Below, one piece after another: positions 48,711 through 59,579 of a stretch of 64,000 nucleotides of DNA. Position 1 is the first letter of the stretch; each line of letters opens with the position of its first letter. The position numbers were made by a program, and so were the translations under genes. Source of the DNA: Phallus indusiatus (lineage: Eukaryota; Basidiomycota; Agaricomycetes; Phallales; Phallaceae); the NCBI GenBank assembly GCA_027605045.1, contig JAQFWX010000017.1, forward strand, positions 558,001-622,000, given 5' to 3'. The notes beneath the pieces were generated by a model. That model saw only the letters and a program-made list of their open reading frames with translations, did no database searches and was not told the origin of the DNA.

Positions 48711-49338
48711 TTTTTAGAAAGTTTCTACGAGAGCCCAAAATAAGTAAAGCGACATGGCAAACTATACAGGGTACCTACGGTTGTTTTGTTGTTGAAAGAT
48801 ACAATGATAAATTTAACAGAGCCTCCCAATTGACCTCTAAGCAATGAAGAATCAGTTAACTAATAAACATGATATAAAAATACAACCAAAACATACCGGT
48901 AGTGCCAAAGGATTTTTCAAGGCAGCTGTCGATGATAGTTGGAGATGAGATATGGAAAACTTTACAGTTGCTTAGGTAATTTTCCCATGCCGCTGCCGAG
49001 TTCGTGACGCATTGTCACAAGGTCCCTTGGTTTAGGTTCCATTTAGTACTTCACTGTACTTGGCGCAATAAAAGAGAAACAAATTCAAGGCATACTAATT
49101 CAACTTTCCGCAAACTGTAAATTGCTATAATGGCGGGGACCGAGTCGTTTTTTAAACTATGTATATAGGATACGCAAAGCATGTGTGTACAAAAATTCCA
49201 TAATATGATCCTAAATGAAATTGAGATCTTGAAGCAAAATGATGTATCCGCAGAACAGCGAAAAATGCACAGTAGTGTGTGTAATTGTTATACTTATCGA
49301 ATGAAATAAAATAGATAAAATCTCCCCCGCTCTCTGGT
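48711..49338. other. intergenic, upstream of the P0 gene
   Basis: No gene seen in 628 bases. The left part must hold the P0 promoter and leader. A 5' leader intron cannot be excluded. Confidence 0.4.
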
Positions 49339-50986
49339 TCAAAGCACAGCTTTAATAATACCCTGGCGTTCCAGCTCTTTTATTTCCGCAGTAGGAACTC
49401 CAAGTTCGTTTAGAATCTGTTCCGTGTGTTGGCCAGGCCGAATGCTGGAAACATTCTCGAGTTTTTGAGCGTCTGAGCTGTCAGGTATTGAACCCGGCGC
49501 GGGCGTGCGAGATAGAAGTGGGTGAGGCTGAGGTATGGCTGATGGAACGTGTGAATGGGCAGCTGCTTCGGTGGGCGTGAGGACCGGTAATGCGCAAGCG
49601 TCGATCCCTAGATAAAATAGCATGACACACACACACATATATAGATAGATTAATGCACATGCACGTACCGTCAAAGATAGCAGTCCACTCATCTCGAGTT
49701 TTAGTCATGAAACCAGCTTCAATGAACAATCGCAAGTCGTTCCATTCTTTTCTGTTGCTCTGGTTTTGCAGAGAAGGCTTCCAAGTCGGTCCGCGTTCTA
49801 ATTCATGAACAGTAAATGACGCCGGTAAAGCAGCAAGAAACGCTTTTAGAAATTTGGCGTAAAATTGTGGCTCTAATGGTGCCAACGTAAACCAGCCCCC
49901 ATCTTTGCATTGGTATACAGCGTAAAACGGAGCACCGCCGTCTAAGATGTTAGATCCGGTTGGTTCCGAGGAATATATTGTTCGTTGAAGGTGATGCATT
50001 ATTGGAGAAGAGCTGAGATAGCGAGTACCAGCGACCTAAAAAAATAATCAATTGTATGATTATTGGTTTTTTTTTCTGTGCGCGTTCCGGAGCTTACCAT
50101 ATCAGTCTCAACGACTTGTCCGAGTCCACTCCGGGTCCTCTCAAAGAGAGCAAGTATGGCTCCGTTGGCGGCGGTGAAACCACCTCCAGCGAAATCGGCC
50201 AAAATATTCAGGGGGAAAGAGGGACGACCTCCAGGACTTGCATGTGGCAACAGCTAAATTTTTTTGAGATTTTTTAGGTCAAATGGAACGAAATGTCCGT
50301 CATTATCAAATTGCGCTTACTGAAAGGATACCGCTGATTGCCAGATAATTTAGATCATGGCCTAAAGAAACAACCCCCGTTAATTTTTATGATTATCATT
50401 TTAAGAAGCGACGGTAGTAAGATTTTTCTTTTAACATACCCGCCATGCTTTTGTGATGTCCGTGACGTGCAAATCTGAAACGACGTCATTAATCAGTTTA
50501 AAACCAAATGCCCAATGAAGTTACCCTGCAAGTCTAATATATATCAATTTCTTATTCAATCCATCTTCGCCGAGAAAAACATCGGGACCCAAACCGAGTT
50601 TGTCGAGTACGCCAGGCCTGAATGGGTCTATCAGGATATCTGCCTCTGATATCAGCTTTTTTGCGAGATCAACGGCCGCTGGATTTTTTAAATCAACAGC
50701 CAAAGAGCGTTTTCCGCGCGTGAGAAGGTCTTGTGATGTCGTCTGATCTGGTCGGTCGATGCGAATTACGGATGCACCCCAGTCAGCTAGTACGAGCCCT
50801 AAGGAAGAAATGTCGGTTTGAGAAGTTGAAGAGGTGTATTACGGAAATACCACAGAATGGACCAGGAGCAAGACCTGCAAACTTGAAAGATATTTGAATA
50901 ATGAACGGAAGAGAGGAAATCTGATGGACACCTACCTCGACGACTTTGATTCCGGCAAGTGGAGGGTCAGTTGGTGTAGGAGCCAT
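49339..50986 (-). CDS. alpha-methylacyl-CoA racemase-like, class III CoA-transferase family
   Basis: A multi-exon gene of the CaiB/BaiF (class III CoA-transferase) fold, closest to alpha-methylacyl-CoA racemase, which inverts 2-methyl-branched acyl-CoAs before beta-oxidation. The start is [17 protein letters not shown], then [20 protein letters not shown]. The three catalytic residues of the racemase are all in place: His in [11 protein letters not shown], Asp in [10 protein letters not shown], and Glu in [28 protein letters not shown] and [20 protein letters not shown] are typical CoA-binding stretches. The first exon is 50986-50936. The stop TAA overlaps 49339-49341. The last residues are GIIKAVL, which is not a standard peroxisomal signal, so the location is open. 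The frame continues upstream without an ATG. Confidence 0.88.
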
Positions 50987-52379
50987 AGGTTTCGGAAATG
51001 AAAACAGATGTCGAAATAAGGAATCTGGTCGCAGAATTGGCAACAGAAAGCTTTTTTGACAATACTAGAATACCTCGTCGGGTACCCACTATTAAAGAAA
51101 AGAAGGAAAAAAGTGCCCGAGGGGTCAGAACTGAGAACAATTTATAATGGAAATATATACATACTATTATTAATCGCTTGCAAAAATTGTCTCAAAACCA
51201 GTAGTGATTTTTGTACCAATCTGGCTGCGTAGTGTCCGATTTGGGAGCAAAGGTCGCCGACCCTGCTGGTTAATGATTTGGTTTGGGTTGGGCGGCAGCC
51301 GAGATTGACGCGGACTCGGAGATTGCATCGCGATCGGGAACTGAAAGCCGTCAGCATACTTAGACAATTAGTGCAATCACCAAGAAATTCGCCTCTCTGT
51401 CGATTTTTTTTTTTTAATTCTTTTTTTCAGATGTTACATTGTCACTCTTATACTCAATGGCGGGAAGAAAACGTGGGTTACGCGCATGAGTGATGAAACA
51501 GAGATTGTTCCAGTACTTCAACCGGCATGAACCAACGGCACCACGTTATTCCAAATTTGGAATTGCATGGTTGCGTGTCCGAATCTTTTCGTCCCTGTAC
51601 ACGTCCGGAACGTCCTACTCGATCACTTTTGTTTGCCAAATGCTTCGAACAATTAACATAATGATTAGCCGTTCGTCATGGTTATATTTGTTATAGTCAT
51701 CCAAAGAAAGCGAAAATGTAAGTTGTCACTGGCCAATTTTTCAGGTCTGAAATTTTAAGACCGCCTCGGTTTTGTTTTATGACGATCTGCTTCAACCTGA
51801 GGTTGTTGCCATTGTTCCGTGTTCAGTGTAATTCACAAAACTGCAGCATGCGGCGGGTCGGCCGGCGCTGGAAACTCGTGCCACACGTTCAAATCACTGC
51901 TAAAATTGTTGGTGGCACCCACATCATAAGGCATGTAAAATCAATAGAACCCTATAAATTACCAAGGGTCTACATGCCACCGTTGGGGCTCCTTCAACGC
52001 GTGGACTGAACGTAACCTGCCTAATTAAACGAGAATAATTTAACCGGCTCTTTTACCGTCACCCGTGAGCCTTGTAATGCGGACCTAAATTCTGTACTTA
52101 TGAAGAAATACATGGCAGAAGAATAGGGTTTGGTGCCCAGATGGATGTATAATACAGCTAACGGGTTGTTTAGAATACAAAGGAACTATATACATACTTC
52201 GGTCTCAACGCGTGGACTGAGTTGAGTTAAAAACCTAATCAAGGATGAATCTTCAACCGACCACCTACCGTGCCGTGCATGTTTTTATACAAAGCCAATT
52301 CATAACATAATATGACGAAAAATTGAAGAGAAGGGGGGAAAATCAGAGATCGTCGGTGTTCATTTTATACGCACATGTA
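50987..52379. other. intergenic, about 1.4 kb, with a 15-bp direct repeat
   Basis: No gene could be supported. Two frames at 51142-51367 (minus) overlap in different phases and neither has family or splice support. The 15-mer caacgcgtggactga occurs twice, at 51995-52009 and 52206-52220. A T-run lies at 51405-51415. Confidence 0.4.
51995..52220. repeat. 15-bp direct repeat, two copies 211 bp apart
   Basis: The sequence caacgcgtggactga is exactly repeated at 51995-52009 and 52206-52220. The flanks share only short words (cctaat). It could be the trace of a small insertion or a pair of regulatory sites for the racemase-like gene. Neither is shown. Confidence 0.6.
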
Positions 52380-53387
52380 TTATGCAGACCCGGCAGAAGT
52401 CGCGTCGCGTTTCGCTTGTTCGTTTTCGATAGCTGCCAAAAAGGCTGACGCCACATCACGCGCGCTTTTCTCAGACGGACATGCATCCAGATATGCAGTG
52501 CGGAAGGTGTAATACAAAGCGCTTTCAGGTCGTGGTCGAGGATAGTAGGGATCATTTGACATGAACGCAGAGACGAGTTTTGAAACTCCTTCCATGTTCT
52601 TTCCCCATTCTTGACACTGAGAACTGAATTGTTAGTGATCGAGGTGGGAGCAAGAGAGGCGAAAACAACGTGCTTGGTTAAAATCTATCACATAATACGA
52701 TATCCCTGCAAGCCCATCTCCTCCTAGTACCCACTCAATATCTCTTCCGTCTGTGTTTTCACGCCAGTGCAAGCGTGCTAACATGTCCCCCATCCCGGCT
52801 ACTACTTTGTAGACATGAGGTATGTTCAAACTTCCGTGAAGCCTCATATACCTAATGGGATCAATAGGGAAATTTGTAGTGTTGAAGAACTGAATTGGTC
52901 GTCCTCCTTGAGACGTAGGAGTATCAACCTTCTTGCCAAAGTAGAGGCGACATAGAGTTGGTGGCGAAGCATTCTTGAATGAAGCCGGATAGTAGAGCTC
53001 TCGGATCAGTTGGCTGACCGAAAGGGGCAACACGAATACGCGTTCCATGACATACGAAGCTTTCATAATTCCAATAAGTTCAAACGTTTTAGTTGAGAAC
53101 CAATCTTCAGAAGGACCGGGATTGACATGAAACGCCTCAGGACCATGGAGAGCATAAGCTCGCGGAAGTCTGAAGAACGAGCCCGGATTGCAACTAAGGT
53201 AAGCCCTTGATATTAATTGATACTCCTTCTCGATGATACCCTCATCTTGGGGATTGTGAACGACCTTGTAAACGCAGGCCCCTCCATGAGAGATGTAGGC
53301 TGTGGCAAAACTGCCAGCACCAATTTTTTGAAGAACCGGGAGATCATTAACATTCGCTAAACCTTCCTTAGACGATCCGTCATTCAT
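52380..53387 (-). CDS. DUF3669 domain protein
   Basis: Two exons (53387-52674 and 52616-52380) give 316 residues. The family signature spans the splice site: GISYYVIDFNQ joins CQEWGKNMEGVSKLV and then SAFMSNDPYYPRPRPES. DUF3669 proteins are fungal, often annotated as zinc-finger-related. The fold looks kinase-like: the start has IGAGSFATAYISHGG, a glycine-rich loop look-alike, then VYKVVHNPQ with a possible ATP-binding Lys, and later DMLARLHW near the VIDFN motif. The function is unknown. The intron begins with GC (gcacgt); the nearby GT donor would throw the second exon out of frame. The start is the ATG at 53387 (MNDGSSKEG). It is divergent from the terpene synthase, 931 bases apart. Confidence 0.85.
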
Positions 53388-54318
53388 TTTTCTTGGTTCT
53401 GTTTCTTTCCTGTTCTTTCCGGGAGAGATGAATTAGCTGTACAGTCACACAGTCACAGCAGGTCACATTCTGTCTCAAACTTTGAATTTGAACTTTGAAC
53501 GCGTTGAACTTTCTGATCTGGTTTATTGTAGTGCTTACGGTCGGTAAATACAGAATACGCGTTCTTCGAGGGTTTATTCTACACCAGACAGATATTAAAT
53601 GCTTATGAAATGACAGCGTGGACTCGGAAGTAGTCTACTGCCTTGACTATTCAAGTTGTCGTACATCGCCACACGTAGCCCAAGAGACGACAGATGAACC
53701 ATTCACGAGATCATAATTCGCGTTATGAATATTGGAGGGACAGGGATAATTATCTCATGGGCTTACGAAGCTGCGCGCAATAATACGGATCGTACCGCTG
53801 TGATTTCTGTGGAAGTGTCCTTCATTCGAGAATACAAACGCCGTAAAAATCTTACTGAATTCCCCTAGACAAATTAGACATCCGGTACACGGGTTCCCCG
53901 CTTTTTCAGATATCAGCTTGTGATCGGTGTAATTATTAATCTCCGATTATAAATGGTGGATATTTGTCTTACACTCTTCAGTTATGGTAAGTCCAGCATC
54001 TTCTTCAACAGGTTTTTAAGAGTCCTAGAATTTAAATCATTGCGGAAGAAAAATTTTCGATGTCGGCTGGTGAAAAGGCGGAAGACGGACTGGATTCACT
54101 GGAATCGAAAACGGCACCAACACGACCTACCTTAATACTATTCCGTATCAAATCCCAAAACAATCCTGACCTGTATTTTTTTGAAAATGTTTACTGTAAT
54201 GATGTCTCTCGAATTTGGAGTTCGCATGCTCAACTTTTTTTTTGCCACCTCATCATCTTCCTTAAAAACAGTGTCATACGAACGCATCTACAAAAAAAAG
54301 ACGAAATAACTATAGGCA
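53388..54318. other. divergent intergenic region, DUF3669 gene and terpene synthase
   Basis: No complete gene. It should hold both promoters. A segment at 53547-53566 (ggtcggtaaatacagaatac) differs by one base from 55593-55612 in the last exon of the terpene synthase and may be a remnant of a second synthase copy. A 116-codon frame at 54060-54410 overlaps the synthase start in another phase and is not supported. Confidence 0.4.
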
Positions 54319-55650
54319 ATGTCTGTCCAATCATCACCGTCAGACTGGATACACATTCCCAACACATCGGCTTCCTGGCCTTGGTCTCGAAAGATCAATC
54401 CTCATTATGATTTATGCAACGCTGAATCTTCAGCGTGGATCAAATCTTTTAGCGCTTTGGATAAATCCGTCCAAGAAGCAATAAATAAATGCATTCCTGG
54501 TACGCAAATGTTATTATCTTTTCTCAAACGGATTGAGTCAAACTTTGGTGCACTGAAAGGCCTTCTGGCTGCATTGAGTTATCCATCTCTTGACAAAGGT
54601 TTGTGAAATATTCTTCCTGGATATATCGCTATCCTATTTTAATTTATTACTGCTGATTAGAGGGCTGTCGCATTGCCTGCGATCTAATGAACCTTTTCTT
54701 TGTGATCGACGAGTGCACGGACAAGGCAGCCGCTGATATAGTACAAAATCAAGCAAAAATTATTCTAGACGCAATTCATAATCCACATATTCCAAGACCA
54801 ATAAGTGAATGGGTTGGAGGCGAGATAGCGCGCCAGTACGTTAAATAGTCCCAACCAAATGTGACTCGCTCTCACTCTTGTTACTTGTATCATTCACAGG
54901 TTTTGGTCAAATGCAATACGTAAAATGACGCCCACGGTGCAATGTCATTTTCTCAATACCTTCCAAACCTACCTCGACGGCGTAGTGGAAGAAGCTAAGG
55001 ACAGAACAGGTCATCACCTACGCACTAGCCATAACTATTTTGAGGTTCGTCGAAAAAGTATCGCGACGAAACCTTCATTCACTCTTAATGAGATGGGCCG
55101 GGATTTTCCCGACTATATCATGAGACATTCTGTCATTGAAAACTTGATAGAATTGTCTACTGATATGATAATCCTCGAGAATGATTTGTTATCGTATAAT
55201 CGAGAGTAAGCATTATTTAATCTCAAAGACAAAGTTAGCGGCTCACAATGTCTATTCAAAGACAAGCTCGAGGTGATGACACTCACAATTTAATAACGGT
55301 CGTCATGCACGAATTCAATATGGATGTTCAAACTGCCATCGACTGGGTTGGGAACTATCATAATCGCCTTGTGCATCAATTTTTAGATGAATGGAACAAT
55401 ATCCCAATAGTGATACTCGGTTTACCAGAACAAATTCGGGGTGACGTTGAGGCGTATTGTGAAGGTTTGGCTATGTGGGTTCGAAGCAACAATTGCTGGT
55501 CCTTCGAGGCACGTGTTATCATGCATATATATATTAAATACCGTCTTGTCTGATTTTGTTACATTATAGTCTGAACGATATTTTGGTAAGCGTGGTCGGG
55601 AAATACAGAATACACTTCGGATCCAACTCCTACCGAGGGAATCCATGTGA
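54319..55650 (+). CDS. sesquiterpene synthase (class I terpene cyclase)
   Basis: Six exons (54319-54499, 54560-54598, 54661-54835, 54900-55205, 55262-55508, 55570-55650) join in phase to 342 residues, the usual length of basidiomycete sesquiterpene synthases. All signature motifs are intact: the Asp-rich metal site D90ECTD94 in FFVIDECTD, the NSE site N226DLLSYNRE234, and the Arg-Tyr pair 319-320 in SERYFGKRG. The start has [20 protein letters not shown], typical of the family, as is [11 protein letters not shown]. It should ionise farnesyl diphosphate and cyclise it in the cytosol. The look is nearest to protoilludene-type enzymes, but the product cannot be told. The last intron seems to start with GC (gcacgt at 55509); a GT donor three codon bases later would add Ala-Arg. 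No P450 or other tailoring gene lies nearby. Confidence 0.92.
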
Positions 55651-55739
55651 TATATCCGTCAACTGCAGCGGATGTGTTTAGTTCTTCATTTTCTGTGATA
55701 CGTGCAACTATGTGGAATGTACGTGGATCACTAGAGCCT

Positions 55740-56860
55740 AAAAAATCTGCCGCCAGATGTCGAGAAAGAATCTAGTTTCAAAATTGACAATGCGCATCTC
55801 TTTCGAGCAATAGAGGAAAATTAAGCGAAAGATCCGGTAGTCAAAAATGGGGGATAATGAAAGCACACCGTGACAGTTATGAAGTTTTTTTGTAACATTA
55901 CTAATCCGTCCGACTTTGTATCGAAACAAGCACGGTTAAACTCCGATTCCAAGTACTTTGCCATTTGATGCAGTCACGAGATAATTAATGCCACTGCAGT
56001 GACGGTTTCAAAAACCGTTTTCAGTTTCAATTGAAAAGTCCAAGTCAGTGTCTAAATGCGAGTCTCATCATGAATTTTGCGATACTCTTTTTAGCTTTCA
56101 TCCCGCTTCCGAAACGTTCAGTTTGCACAACGGATGATGGCCCATTTAAGCTATCATGCATCATGATGTTACTAGTCATTGCAAGAATCAGCTAAATGAC
56201 TTGCAGCTCATGTCAAACGCACTAACGGTCCATCGATAGATCATTGATCATCTCTTTGTGCTTCTTCCACCGATAAATGAGAATCAGAACTTTCTTCTTG
56301 AACCGTTGGGCATATTGCAAGATTTTCTTGAAGGCAATATAAGAAAATAACTCTTTGTTAAAAACGAGTAGAGTCGGCGAACAAGGTCAGGGCCGGGTGG
56401 CCCAGGGAATTCGATTTCTTGGATTTGTTTCAGAGCAGCCAAGTACGTGGTAAAACCGTGTTTTTCTATGGAGGGGACCCTGGACGCGCAACATTTCGGA
56501 TGCAACACAAGGTTCAAAACCGTACGTACACGAAGTCTTGAGTCGTATAGTGTCGTATACGTAGCAACTCACTGAAACATTTTCGATGGAAACGCATGCT
56601 GATTTCTTCTTAGGAGTTAAGTCTCTTCTTTCAGCACTGAAACCTACTGAAACCAACATTCACTCCCTATGGGAAGGCAATACCGGCCGTGCAAAATGGG
56701 TTGTAATGCAGGTATGATCAAACACACGCCCTAATCCTCATCAATATGTTTATGCTTATTCCCGCAGATCAAGAAGTTAATCGATGTGCTTAACTGATAA
56801 CTATTTCAATCAGGCGTCGGCGTCATGTCCCTAACATTTCCTGTCATACTTTTTTCATAT
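55740..56860 (+). pseudogene. decayed copy of modules A and B of an unknown gene family
   Basis: This stretch is clearly homologous to 59982-60655 (module A, up to about 56445) and to 59590-59900 and 61045-61450 (module B). Read on the plus strand, it gives protein-like pieces: DVEKESSFKIDNAHLFRAIE, NENQNFLLEPLGILQDFLEG, EFDFLDLFQSSQVRGKTVFF, YGGDPGRATFRMQHK, and HSLWEGNTGRAKWVVMQ spliced to IKKLIDVLN. The frames are broken: TAA at about 55833 where the sister copy has CAA, and TGA where the other B copies have TGG. It may be the damaged 5' half of the gene at 57066 or a separate old copy. Confidence 0.5.
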
Positions 56861-57065
56861 ATTTCTTGTGAAAAATAATGAATAATTGGGTTTTCCCTGT
56901 TTTTTTTTTCATAATGAAACGCGCCTTACAAAAAAAAGTTTGGTGATGATCGGTGACGCGTGACGTTCGTCGTTCCCGGGTCCGAATAAATTACGTCACA
57001 TGTCATACTGATTTTCCGTTACCTCCTTTTGAGTTTCGTGATGACTATATCAAGTCAAGTCCCGT

Positions 57066-58429
57066 TATGACGCTGACTTTCCGTCTTCAACAAGAACGGT
57101 TCCTGATGCTACCAGTCGCCTTTTTGAGAAGACTCACTAATACGCGGCCAAAAGCGTGCAAGTGCAAAAGCGGTTGTGATGAATTCTGGCTCTTCTTCCA
57201 TGACTTTAATAATGTTAAATCCGTCGATAAATTGACTGCCAAAATAACTGCCTTAGTAAGTACTTAGGATTCCAACCAAGCATCTCATCAACCAAAGAGC
57301 TTTATTCAGATTCAGTCCATCTGGGTCGCTTCTTATACGCAGGAGCTGAAACCATGTGTACTAAGTACCGTTCGTGAATGCATACAAGCTTGTAAACGGG
57401 CGGAGTTCCCCCTTATCCTGCTTTCTCAGTTTTATGAGTATCAAGTGGAAGGCGAATCTATACTTGCGTCCATAATCCTTCATTCGCTATCAGACAGTCT
57501 TTCGAGATCCAAGACACGACATCATCTACTTCAGATAATTTTGGACGAGCTTCCTTTGACTGCGGCTGCTCGTGATGAGCTGTTTCTGGCATGCGCTAGA
57601 ACTGAATTTCACGAATATTTCAAATGCATTCGGACAAAAAGCTCAAAGTGGCTTCAAACTCTACCCGTCGATCAGGTGCCGCTGCTTTCGCAAACCCGAC
57701 TTGCATCATTGAAATTGCAAACCGGAATCGTGAAAATTGTGACGGAGACTCCTCACTGGATGGGCTTTACATCGACGTGGTTTGTTTCCGATATATTGCA
57801 GAGACTTCTGTCGGGTTTTCATATCGGGACTGAATTTGTGGCAAAAGGTATGTCTTAGAAACTAACTGACTTCTCCTGTTATGTAGATAATTTTTTATTG
57901 TGCAGGTCGAATTTGGGGTTTGTACATAAGTACACATCATGGTCGACGCCCGGAAGTCACGCTATGCGTACTGAAGCCGTCTCAAATCCCAAAAGGGAAA
58001 AATATCGATGTCTCCATCAAACTTACAGTCTCACCATCCGATAAGCACGAATTCAATAAATCTGAAATTACATTCACCTTCGACACGTCCAGCTTATCAT
58101 CGACCGCGGAATTTCCGGTTGAGGGAAGCATACCAAGTACGGATACTTCCTGGATATTTAGCGAAGAAGAAGCGAGCCTTCTGTTTGTTGTTTTTGCAGC
58201 CCTTACAAGGAATAATATACTGATTCAGTGCTCTAGCTATAAACACATAAATGAGAATGGTTCTTGTTATTTGACTTTTTACGTTGACGTAAGTACAAAA
58301 GAAGTGATACTACTGCGTCTGATAACGATCAATACCCATAGTTGCCGCGTGATCGAGAGGCTACGAGGGTCAAGTGCTACAAAAAAGATTACTAATTGTT
58401 CGGACGTCGCAAAGATTGAAGTCAGATAA
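57066..58429 (+). CDS. unrecognised protein, lineage-specific-looking, intact parent of nearby fragments
   Basis: Three exons join in phase. The first starts at the ATG at 57066 (MTLTFRLQQERFLMLPVAFL) and ends at a donor at about 57255. The second starts IQSIWVASYTQELKPCVL and ends at 57848. The third starts at 57906 and ends in the TAA at 58427-58429. The result is about 435 residues. A Cys cluster CKCKSGCDEFW lies near residue 40, followed by helical repeats (LLQIILDELPLTAAARDELF) and a beta-rich C-terminal half (WGLYISTHHGRRPEVTLCVL, GSCYLTFYVDVSTKEVILL). There is no signal peptide. I know no family for it. More exons may lie upstream in 55.7-56.9 kb. The third exon has a broken copy at 58900-59400. 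The role is unknown. Confidence 0.6.
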
Positions 58430-58589
58430 TCAATATTAGGCCAAGGGGTCAATATGCTAACCTACGGTAACAAACTTTTTTGCAAGACTTATATAGATGG
58501 TTAAAGTTAGAGCCCATATCTGATTAATAAATTTAATTCTCGGTCAATTAGAATCGAAGACTGAACCCAGTCTAGATCTGACGTACACA

Positions 58590-59400
58590 ACATAAGGTTC
58601 GCAACCGTACGTACACGAAGTCTTGAGTCGTATACGTAGCAACTCACTGAAACATTTTCGATGAAAACGCATGCTGATTTCATCTTAGGAGTTACGTCTC
58701 TTGTTTCAGCATTGACACTGACATATGCTTCGTTTCACCCAGCCCAATTCGCTACTTATTCCGGCAAAACTGTTCGATTTATTCGCATACAAGGTGTAGT
58801 TGGTACCATAAAATTCTCTAATAATATTTTTTACTAGGTCTAACTCTATTATCGAATTCTTTAGCCTCTAATCGATTCTTCTTGTTATGTAAATTTTTTT
58901 CGATGTGCAGTAAATCCGGGGTCTGTACATAAGTGCGCCCAGTCGACGCCCGTCGGAAGTCATGCTGTGCATTCTGAAACCCTCACGAATCGCGAAAGGC
59001 TGCAGCATGATGTTGATGTCTTCATCAAACTTACAGCCTCATCACCCGATGGACCGGACCTTCACGCCCAGGAATCAACGAGTCTACAATTACATTTAAC
59101 ATCCTCGAGTCGTCAAGCCTAACATTGACAGTGGAGTTCCTGTCAAGCATACCAAACAGGGAGATTTACTGGAAATTCATCGAAGAAGAAGCGAACCTTC
59201 TGTTTGATGTTTCTTTGCAGCCTTGTCAAAGAATATTAACACTCAACAATGTAGCTATATTGATTCAGAACACATAAGCAAGAACGGTTCTTGTCATTTG
59301 TCATTTTACGTTGACGTAAGTCTAGAAGAAGTAATACTGTTGCATTTGATAACGACGAATAAATAAATACAGCTGCCGGTGATCGAAAAAGTATCGTGGT
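58590..59400 (+). pseudogene. broken copy of module B and of the last exon of the 57066 gene
   Basis: Bases 58590-58725 match the middle of module B (the stretch around cgtacgtacacgaagtcttg). Bases 58911-59380 match the third exon of the gene at 57066-58429: intron end gtgcag, then a shared layout with TTGACGTAAGT and AATACTG near the end. Small insertions and deletions shift the frame many times, and no open frame remains. It is therefore a decayed tandem duplicate. Confidence 0.75.
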
Positions 59401-59579
59401 CAAGTGCCAACAAAAGACATCGATGGCTCATTGCAGCAAGCATAATCATGTTCATTTATATAGTTTTGCTCAAAAAGATAAGTTGTGCTAGACTGGCCTA
59501 TATCTGGGTGTCGGAATATCGGTTTTCCTACAAATCGAAGGTCGAATTAGACCCAGTCTGACGTTATAGCTTGATTAAG

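Noticed and set aside
51142..51367. Two overlapping minus-strand frames of 65-71 codons
   Set aside because: One begins with TTG only, and neither has introns, family features or a convincing context.
53953..54410. Frames of 60-116 codons just before the terpene synthase
   Set aside because: The longer one overlaps the true synthase start in another phase. The sequence after it is low complexity.
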